From: Caldora sp. SIO3E6
GTDB lineage: Bacteria > Cyanobacteriota > Cyanobacteriia > Cyanobacteriales > Coleofasciculaceae
Direction of reading: 5' to 3'
NCBI GenBank assembly: GCA_010672185.1
Contig: JAAHHL010000423.1
Coordinates: 1-6,363 of the forward strand
Length of the DNA: 6,363 nucleotides
Made by a program: the position numbers and the translations under genes. Shown here one piece after another: positions 1 through 4,258 of this stretch (position 1 is the first letter of the stretch; the number at the start of each line of letters is the position of its first letter). The notes below the pieces were generated by a model. It did not search any database. It was given only the letters and a program-made list of their open reading frames with translations, and was not told the DNA's origin.

Positions 1-5
1 TTAGG

Positions 6-331
6 CAATGGTGACAAGTTAAAAGGTCGTGCATTTTGTCAACTCCCATATATGGCGTAGTGGTTCTAAAAAAAACCTATATATGGAAATACTCTAAGGG
101 TTAAGGACAATTGTATTCTTCTTCCTCTGCTCCTCTGCTCCTCTGCTCCTCTGCACCTCCGCACCTCTGCACCTCCGCACCTCCGCTCCTCTGCTCCTCT
201 GCTCCTCTGCACCTCTGCTCCTCTGCACCTCCGCTCCTCTGCACCTCCGCACCTCCGCACCTCCGCTCCTCTGCACCTCCGCTCCTCCGCTCCCTTGACA
301 ACGACATCTTTACCTTAACTTGTCACCAATG
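6..331. repeat. 17-bp inverted repeat enclosing the octamer array; possible small non-autonomous element
   Basis: The left arm at 6-22 (CAATGGTGACAAGTTAA) and the right arm at 315-331 (TTAACTTGTCACCAATG) are reverse complements at 16 of 17 positions. Inside them, GTCGT (26-30) pairs with ACGAC (301-305), and TTGTCAA (36-42) pairs with TTGACAA (295-301). The arms therefore continue inward with a small gap. They bracket the octamer array and an AT-rich stretch with no gene. This is the shape of a MITE or of a large hairpin. I see no clear target-site duplication, and the left edge is only 5 bases from the window start, so a mobile origin is a guess. The inverted repeat itself is plain. Confidence 0.5.
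130..289. repeat. Tandem octamer array, 20 units of CWCCTCYG
   Basis: Twenty perfect 8-bp units run without interruption, flanked by degenerate units TTCCTCTG (122-129) and CTCCCTTG (290-297). Only positions 2 (T/A) and 7 (T/C) vary. By my count there are nine CTCCTCTG, eight CACCTCCG, two CACCTCTG and one CTCCTCCG. One strand is almost wholly pyrimidine apart from the G and some A. Because 8 bp is not a multiple of three and the units hold no stop codon, long open frames of Ser/Ala/Pro/Leu/Cys or Arg/Gly/Ala/Glu repeats appear by default on both strands. I regard these frames as non-coding. Confidence 0.95.
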
Positions 332-370
332 GGTGGTAGGTGGGGAGAAAGTTTGTACAGTAAGCTTTTT

Positions 371-386
371 CATCTTGCTCAAGATG
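371..386. promoter_or_regulatory. Perfect short palindrome CATCTTG-CT-CAAGATG
   Basis: A 7-bp arm (371-377) is repeated inverted at 380-386, with two bases between; as RNA it would be a 6-bp stem with a GCTC loop. The adjoining T run lies on the 5' side, so it does not have the stem-then-U-tract order of an intrinsic terminator on either strand. It lies about 80 bp upstream of the TATAAT box of the dioxygenase gene and could be an operator, but no regulator can be assigned. Confidence 0.3.
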
Positions 387-399
387 AATGTTATAAAAG

Positions 400-415
400 T
401 GTAAATTTTATCACA
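400..415. promoter_or_regulatory. CRP-like palindrome upstream of the dioxygenase gene
   Basis: TGTAAATTTTATCACA fits the cAMP-receptor-protein consensus TGTGA-N6-TCACA with one mismatch (A for G at the fourth base). Its centre lies about 69 bp before a start point inferred from the TATAAT box at 465-470, close to the spacing of class I CRP sites. Cyanobacteria do have CRP homologues with this consensus. AT-rich spacers give such matches by chance, so this remains a candidate site. Confidence 0.3.
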
Positions 416-464
416 TTTTGGCATGTTATGTATTTTTATTAACAAAACCTTAGATTATTTTGTC

Positions 465-470
465 TATAAT
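465..470 (+). promoter_or_regulatory. Candidate -10 box (TATAAT) for the dioxygenase gene
   Basis: A consensus TATAAT lies 39 bp upstream of the ATG at 510. No TTGACA-like hexamer stands 16-18 bp upstream (the bases there are A-rich), so the promoter would be of the activator-dependent type if real. The leader between this box and the ATG contains a weak 4-bp stem, CTCG (485-488) with CGAG (497-500). A Shine-Dalgarno GAGG (498-501) sits 8 bases before the ATG and overlaps the right arm of that stem. Confidence 0.45.
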
Positions 471-509
471 TGAACTATAAACCTCTCGAAGTAAAGCGAG
501 GTAAAGATT

Positions 510-1181
510 ATGACTATAGCATTAGACTCACCAGAATCAACTTATGCCATAAGTTTTGGTTTGGAAAAAATCAGTCATATCCAACTAGAGGGATTCAAAA
601 GTTTTTTTTCGGCTCTTCCAGCTGACCCTTTCATCAAAGATAGGTATCGTTTCAGACGACTATCCAGTTTCCGAATATCCGGTAATCAGTTAATCCAGCT
701 TCCTCACGGTTGTCTCTGGCAAAGTAGAGATTATAATCCCATAGCAGGAGACCTCAAAAGAGAATTTGCAGAATTAGATGATGATCTGATTGCCTTAGCC
801 GAGTTCAAACAACTATTAATTGAATTTAGCGATCGCTGCAAACTGAAATCAGGAGTTAGCATCGGAGTACATCAAATTAGGACTACTTGTTCAGCCGCTA
901 ATTTTGGTAATCCAGCACCAGAAGGGATTCACCGAGATGGATGTGATTGTATCGGCATTTTTGCGATTGCTCGTCACAATATTTTAGGGGGAGAAACTCA
1001 TCTCTACGCAGCTAGAAGAGAAAAACCTGTATTTAAGAAAGTCCTGAATCCAGGAGAATTGCTTTTGGTCAATGACCGTGAATATTTCCACTATACTACT
1101 CCCATTAAACTTCTTACTGAAGGAAAAGGGACAAGAGATGTGTTTGTTTTGACTTCCCCTAGCCTAATCTCTGAATTGTAG
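510..1181 (+). CDS. 2-oxoglutarate/Fe(II)-dependent dioxygenase family protein
   Basis: This 223-residue cytosolic protein resembles the 2OG-Fe dioxygenase family that includes the free L-isoleucine 4-hydroxylase of Bacillus. Such enzymes couple oxidative decarboxylation of 2-oxoglutarate to hydroxylation of a small substrate. The expected ligands are visible: an HxD pair at His141-Arg-Asp143 in EGIHRDGCD, a distal His194 in EYFHYTTPI, and Arg209 in GTRDVFVLT, placed to bind the 2-oxoglutarate carboxylate. HQIR at 121-124 starts the first core strand. The length is normal, and no signal peptide or membrane segment is seen. The ATG at 510 is preceded by GAGG at 8-base spacing. The 3' end overlaps the convergent membrane-protein gene by 18 bp. 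The substrate cannot be read from the sequence; amino acid hydroxylation is inferred from relatives only. Confidence 0.85.
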   Translation: MTIALDSPESTYAISFGLEKISHIQLEGFKSFFSALPADPFIKDRYRFRRLSSFRISGNQLIQLPHGCLWQSRDYNPIAGDLKREFAELDDDLIALAEFKQLLIEFSDRCKLKSGVSIGVHQIRTTCSAANFGNPAPEGIHRDGCDCIGIFAIARHNILGGETHLYAARREKPVFKKVLNPGELLLVNDREYFHYTTPIKLLTEGKGTRDVFVLTSPSLISEL

Positions 1182-2597
1182 ATTGAGATTTCTAAACAAA
1201 TAGACTTGATCACGTTCATAGGTTAATTCAAACTCTGGCAGATTTTTGAGTTGCTCTACCAAACTAGCGGCAAACTCTGGTGTACTCTGCCAACCAGGAT
1301 GAGGTACATTGAGCAATGCATAATCAAAATTGGCTAACTCGGCAGCATCAAAACCAGCAATAGCCAGCTTAACCACAGGACGATGGGTTAAATGGGGGGC
1401 AATATGAGCCGCAGTTAACACACTACCTTTAGTTTCTACCAAAGCGATCGCTTCTTTAGTGGCTTGCCTGGTATCCAGGAATTCTAGATATCTGGAACCA
1501 AAATAGCCAAACTTAGCTAGGGCAAGGAATGCGACTAATGTCCACACCATGATTGCTTTGGGAGAGCGCAACCAACCACTACCCTGAGCCAGAGTTCCCA
1601 TGACTGCTAATAGTAGAAAAGGTAGAGTAGGTAGAGAGTAATGGTGAACTAAATTTTTGTGACTGGGTACATCTGTAAGAAAGTTGATTGCCAGGGTCGG
1701 CACAATAACTATCAAGGGGGTGAGGTATCCTAGGGAGATGCCCCAAATTACCGGTGCAAATAACAGAACCAGATATTCGAGGTTAGGCAGGGTAAACAGG
1801 TGTCCTAGTACTAGTCCTGGCTTGAGGAAAATATTAGTGATAATTTCTAAAACCGAGGAGCCTAAATAGCTATAACGGCTAACTGCTGCTGCTTCATTAC
1901 CACCACTAAACCAAGGAATAAGTACTTGAGTGGTAATCAAAAACCAAGCAACACCAGTAGCCAAAGTGATTGCACCAGACAAACGCCGTTGCTCAAAGAT
2001 TAACAGCCAGAAGCCCATAGCTGTGACAGTCAAGGATAATACAGCCTTGGAGCTCAAAACTAAAATCAGACAACCAATAAACCAAGCAATTCGTCCTAGC
2101 CGCGCTGCTAAAACTGCTCCTAAAAGTCCAGGTATGGCTAAAACTTCTGGGTGGAAATCGAAGAGATTGACATTGAAAACCAGGGGGTAGAGTAGGTAAA
2201 CCACTGCCATGGTTACCGCTTGTGTTTCTGATAAAGCAGCCTGAAGAGCTAGACGCCAGGTAAACCAACAGCCTAATGCTAAAGCGATCGCTTGCACTGC
2301 GAACAACCAGTGAACATCTGGGTAGATCTTGTACAGTAAAGCCAGGGGATATAAAATAGGAGCCGCATGATCCGCCATAGCGTGATAACCCCAGAAAGAA
2401 ACAATAGGTGTTTTCCCCTGACTCATTAAGTAAAGTGCCTGGTCAAAAAATCCGAGATCAAAAGCTGTTGATTGAAATAGGGCATGTCGCCAACTGGAGC
2501 ACAGGAAAAAAACCAGGGCACTTGCTCCGGTTATGAGACTGACGGTATTTGTTGTTTGTTGTTTGTCGTTTGTTATTTGTTGTTTGTTATTTGTCAT
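1164..2597 (-). CDS. DUF2079 family polytopic membrane protein
   Basis: The 477-residue product has about ten hydrophobic segments and matches the DUF2079 family, membrane proteins of unknown function that look distantly like GT-C glycosyltransferases. Family-type motifs are present: FDLGFFDQ at residues 46-53, two His in YHAMADHAAP (71-80), and FDFHPE at 146-151. Acidic and His residues in early loops, as here, would suit a GT-C-like active site, but that is inference. The last ~100 residues form a soluble tail. An in-frame TGA lies two codons before the ATG and no ATG/GTG/TTG start follows before the conserved region, so the start at 2597 is almost forced. No Shine-Dalgarno is obvious. Residues 1-18 (Thr/Asn/Gln/Lys) are encoded by a heptamer repeat and are probably not part of the ancestral protein. 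The 3' end runs into the dioxygenase gene on the other strand. Confidence 0.8.
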   Translation of the reverse strand: MTNNKQQITNDKQQTTNTVSLITGASALVFFLCSSWRHALFQSTAFDLGFFDQALYLMSQGKTPIVSFWGYHAMADHAAPILYPLALLYKIYPDVHWLFAVQAIALALGCWFTWRLALQAALSETQAVTMAVVYLLYPLVFNVNLFDFHPEVLAIPGLLGAVLAARLGRIAWFIGCLILVLSSKAVLSLTVTAMGFWLLIFEQRRLSGAITLATGVAWFLITTQVLIPWFSGGNEAAAVSRYSYLGSSVLEIITNIFLKPGLVLGHLFTLPNLEYLVLLFAPVIWGISLGYLTPLIVIVPTLAINFLTDVPSHKNLVHHYSLPTLPFLLLAVMGTLAQGSGWLRSPKAIMVWTLVAFLALAKFGYFGSRYLEFLDTRQATKEAIALVETKGSVLTAAHIAPHLTHRPVVKLAIAGFDAAELANFDYALLNVPHPGWQSTPEFAASLVEQLKNLPEFELTYERDQVYLFRNLNLQFRD

Positions 2598-2603
2598 TTG
2601 TCA
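2548..2603. repeat. Tandem heptamer array, 8 units of TTTGTYR
   Basis: Eight contiguous 7-bp units (TTTGTTG, TTTGTTG, TTTGTCG, TTTGTTA, TTTGTTG, TTTGTTA, TTTGTCA, TTTGTCA) vary only at the last two positions. This is the form of the STRR heptamers known from filamentous cyanobacteria. Read on the minus strand, the array supplies the in-frame TGA stop, the ATG start codon and the first residues of the DUF2079 gene. Confidence 0.93.
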
Positions 2604-2770
2604 ATAAAAGGAATTGGCTTCCCGCCACTTTTTGCGATCGCTTTTTGTACCAGCTTATGCTGAAAGCTGTTATTTTGTGGTATTATTTTATAATGGTAAA
2701 AGTGTGCCACCTATAGACTCCCTTTGTGTCCTTTGTGTCTTTGTGGTTCCTTCTTTCCATATCTGTATTG

Positions 2771-2870
2771 CTCGAAGGCGTAGTATTGGGATAGATATAC
2801 TTGAGTCTATGTGTTAACTGCCGGAGGGCGAAGCATTGGGATAGGTACAATTGGGTCTATGTCGTTAAGT
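2771..2870. repeat. Imperfect 50-bp tandem duplication
   Basis: The segment 2771-2820 is repeated in register at 2821-2870. Over the first 42 bases I count about 33 matches, with shared blocks ATTGGGATA (2785-2793 / 2835-2843) and GTCTATGT (2805-2812 / 2855-2862); the ends then drift by one base. In the second copy, GGGCGAAGCATTGGG (2826-2840) is also an imperfect inverted match to CCCAAATGCTACGCCC (2876-2891), so the transcript could fold into a hairpin with a roughly 35-base loop. Confidence 0.75.
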
Positions 2871-2884
2871 TATCGCCCAAATGC

Positions 2885-2916
2885 TACGCCCCTACGTGCC
2901 TACGTGCCTGCGCCCC
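2885..2916. repeat. Short octamer array, 4 units of TACGYSCC type
   Basis: Four adjacent 8-bp units read TACGCCCC, TACGTGCC, TACGTGCC and TGCGCCCC, followed by a partial TACA. They end 17 bases before the ATG of the caspase gene, where the ribosome-binding region would lie. Confidence 0.7.
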
Positions 2917-2933
2917 TACATTAACCAACTACT

Positions 2934-3926
2934 ATGACTAACAGCTTTACTCACGGTTATGTACTGCTGATTGGGGTTGGGGAATGTGTTTACTCAGAAT
3001 GGTCACTTCCTGTAACTGTTAAGGATATGCAGGCGCTTCAATCTCTTCTGAGAGATTCCAACCTATGTGGTTATCTTCAAGATGAGAACCACATCCGTCT
3101 ATTACAGGATGCTGATGCTACAGGTAGCGGGATTTTGCAGGGTTTATACTGGCTTCAGAAACAAGCAGCTGCGGATGAGGAGGCAACTGTGGTAGTTTAC
3201 TACTCCGGTCATGGTTGGTGGGAGGAGTCTACGGGTAAGTATTATCTCATTCCCCACGATATTAACCCTTTTGATATTCCTAACTCGGCTTTGTCGGCGG
3301 AAGCTTTTACCGAGGCACTGCAACAAATTCCGGCACAGCGACTGTTGGTAATTATCGATAGTTGCCATGCTGCGGGAATGACTACCGCGAAGGATAAGCA
3401 AGCAGGAATTAAGCTTCCTCCTGGTTTGGTGCAGAAGAGTTTGCCAGAAAAGGTGATTGCTCAACTCAAGCAGGGGAAAGGGAGAGCAGTTTTTAGTTCC
3501 TCCCGGGGAGAAGAACAGTCTTGGGTTCGTCCTGATAAGACAATGAGTATCTACACATATCATCTGATGGAAGCTTTACAAGGAGTAGGTAATCACTCAG
3601 GGGAAACAGTGGTGAAGCTTTCCCAGTTAATGCATTATCTTGGTAAAACTGTTCCTCAAAGTGCTCAACAGTTGTGTCAGGCTCAGCAAACCCCTTTTTT
3701 TGATATGGCAAGTGAGGATTTTGCGGTGGCGCTGTTGCGAGGGGGTAAGGGTTTACCAGCAGATGCGAAGGAAGCGGTGGCAGCAGAAGCAGCAGAAAAT
3801 ATTGCTAAAGTGGTGGCAGGTGGAGATGCCATAACTAATTCTGGTAACCAATCGGTAACTCAACCAGGTTCTCGAACTATCAATATAGGACAAGCTAGGG
3901 ATGTTCAAATTAGCGATCGCAGTTAA
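2934..3926 (+). CDS. Caspase-like protease (peptidase C14 family, orthocaspase type) with C-terminal docking motif
   Basis: The 330-residue cytosolic protein opens with a caspase first strand (YVLLIGVGE, 9-17). It carries the catalytic dyad: His93 in VVYYSGHGWW and Cys144 in LLVIIDSCHAAGM. The p20-type core therefore looks active. A p10-like part follows, with AVFSSSRGEEQSW (185-197) and a YHLMEAL helix near 209-215. After about residue 275 comes an Ala/Glu-rich helix and then a polar tail containing SGN (303-305) and TINIGQARDVQI (315-326). This tail is not part of the protease fold and resembles the linker near the N-terminus of the STAND protein encoded downstream. Family members cleave after basic or acidic residues and often act in cell-death or conflict systems; the specificity here is unknown. 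The ATG fits the family start, although no Shine-Dalgarno is visible. The stop codon abuts a heptamer array. Confidence 0.88.
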   Translation: MTNSFTHGYVLLIGVGECVYSEWSLPVTVKDMQALQSLLRDSNLCGYLQDENHIRLLQDADATGSGILQGLYWLQKQAAADEEATVVVYYSGHGWWEESTGKYYLIPHDINPFDIPNSALSAEAFTEALQQIPAQRLLVIIDSCHAAGMTTAKDKQAGIKLPPGLVQKSLPEKVIAQLKQGKGRAVFSSSRGEEQSWVRPDKTMSIYTYHLMEALQGVGNHSGETVVKLSQLMHYLGKTVPQSAQQLCQAQQTPFFDMASEDFAVALLRGGKGLPADAKEAVAAEAAENIAKVVAGGDAITNSGNQSVTQPGSRTINIGQARDVQISDRS

Positions 3927-3927
3927 G

Positions 3928-4004
3928 TTAGGTGTTAGGTGTTAGGTATTAGGTATTAGGTATTAGGTGTTAGGTGTTAGGTGTTAGGTGTTAGGTATTA
4001 GGTG
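3928..4004. repeat. Tandem heptamer array, 11 units of TTAGGTR
   Basis: Eleven contiguous 7-bp units vary only at the last base (G, G, A, A, A, G, G, G, G, A, G). The array starts one base after the caspase stop codon. It is STRR-like and holds TAG in the plus strand, so it cannot be read through as an extension of the caspase. Confidence 0.95.
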
Positions 4005-4057
4005 GTAAAAAAACTTGCTGAGCCTGATTAGCGATCGCACTTAACCAAAAATTGTAG

Positions 4058-4107
4058 GGTGTGTTAGCGTAGCGTAACGCACCACAGCGTAACGCACCAC
4101 AGCGTAA
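4058..4107. repeat. Palindromic repeat with 15-bp tandem copies
   Basis: GGTGTGTTA (4058-4066) pairs with TAACGCACC (4075-4083) around an 8-base GCGTAGCG loop; the one mismatch becomes a G-U pair in RNA. The right half is continued as a tandem of GCGTAACGCACCACA at 4072-4086 and 4087-4101, plus GCGTAA. Related GGTGCGTTA/TAACGCACC palindromes are common dispersed repeats in cyanobacterial genomes. No U tract follows, so a terminator role is not supported. Confidence 0.75.
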
Positions 4108-4155
4108 AATTACCATAAAAACTGCCTTAGCGATCGCACTTACATAAAAAGCTAT

Positions 4156-4186
4156 CAGCATTCAGCATTCAGCATTCAGCATTCAG
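4156..4186. repeat. Tandem heptamer array, 4 units of CAGCATT
   Basis: Four exact 7-bp units (4156-4183) are followed by a partial CAG. The unit sequence is unrelated to the TTAGGTR array before it and the AATTCCC array after it. Confidence 0.93.
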
Positions 4187-4205
4187 TACTGATTACTAAA
4201 ATCTC

Positions 4206-4246
4206 AATTCCCAATTCCCAATTCCCAATTCCCAATTCCCAATTCT
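4206..4246. repeat. Tandem heptamer array, 5 units of AATTCCC plus a partial unit
   Basis: Five exact 7-bp units (4206-4240) and a partial AATTCT end 12 bases before the STAND start codon. The array occupies the upstream part of the region that would normally hold the leader of that gene. Confidence 0.93.
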
Positions 4247-4258
4247 AAATTCTCCTCC

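Larger units (their letters stand above)
2604..2933. other. Intergenic region between divergent genes, repeat-rich and without a supported gene
   Basis: This spacer separates the divergent DUF2079 and caspase genes. A TTG-started frame at 2614-2817 (67 codons) crosses a HIP1 site (2634-2641) and repeat DNA and shows no family likeness, so I do not call it. Seen inside: a 6-bp stem with 7-base loop (2651-2669); a TATAAT at 2689-2694 on the plus strand without a good -35, a weak candidate promoter for the caspase gene; a 9-bp tandem CCTTTGTGT twice (2721-2738); a 50-bp imperfect duplication; and an octamer array. No Shine-Dalgarno is evident before the caspase ATG. Confidence 0.6.
3927..4258. 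other. Intergenic region between the caspase and STAND genes, mostly tandem repeats
   Basis: The 332-bp gap has no supported gene. It contains three unrelated heptamer arrays (3928-4004, 4156-4186, 4206-4246), one palindromic repeat with a 15-bp tandem (4058-4107) and two HIP1 sites (4031-4038, 4130-4137). I see no strong promoter or U-tract terminator, so whether the two flanking genes share a transcript is undecided. The STAND start codon lacks a Shine-Dalgarno sequence. Confidence 0.7.

Noticed and set aside
66..404. Several overlapping open frames on both strands (60-97 codons) across the octamer array
   Set aside because: They arise because an 8-bp unit without stop codons leaves every frame open. 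The products are pure repeat peptides with no start context.
1684..2268. Plus-strand and alternative-frame minus-strand open frames inside the DUF2079 gene
   Set aside because: They are shadows of a well-supported long coding frame and show no protein-like motifs.
2614..2817. A 67-codon plus-strand frame beginning with TTG
   Set aside because: It lies in a spacer made of a HIP1 site and tandem repeats, has no family likeness, and has no ribosome-binding site.
3928..4004. TTAGGTR array as a telomere-like repeat
   Set aside because: The unit is only superficially like eukaryotic telomere repeats. It sits internally between bacterial genes and has the 7-bp period of cyanobacterial STRRs.
4058..4083. 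Intrinsic terminator after the caspase gene
   Set aside because: The stem-loop is real but is not followed by a U tract and resembles a dispersed palindromic repeat.
3928..4246. Possible CRISPR array
   Set aside because: The units are 7 bp and directly adjacent, with no unique spacers, and no cas-like gene is present.
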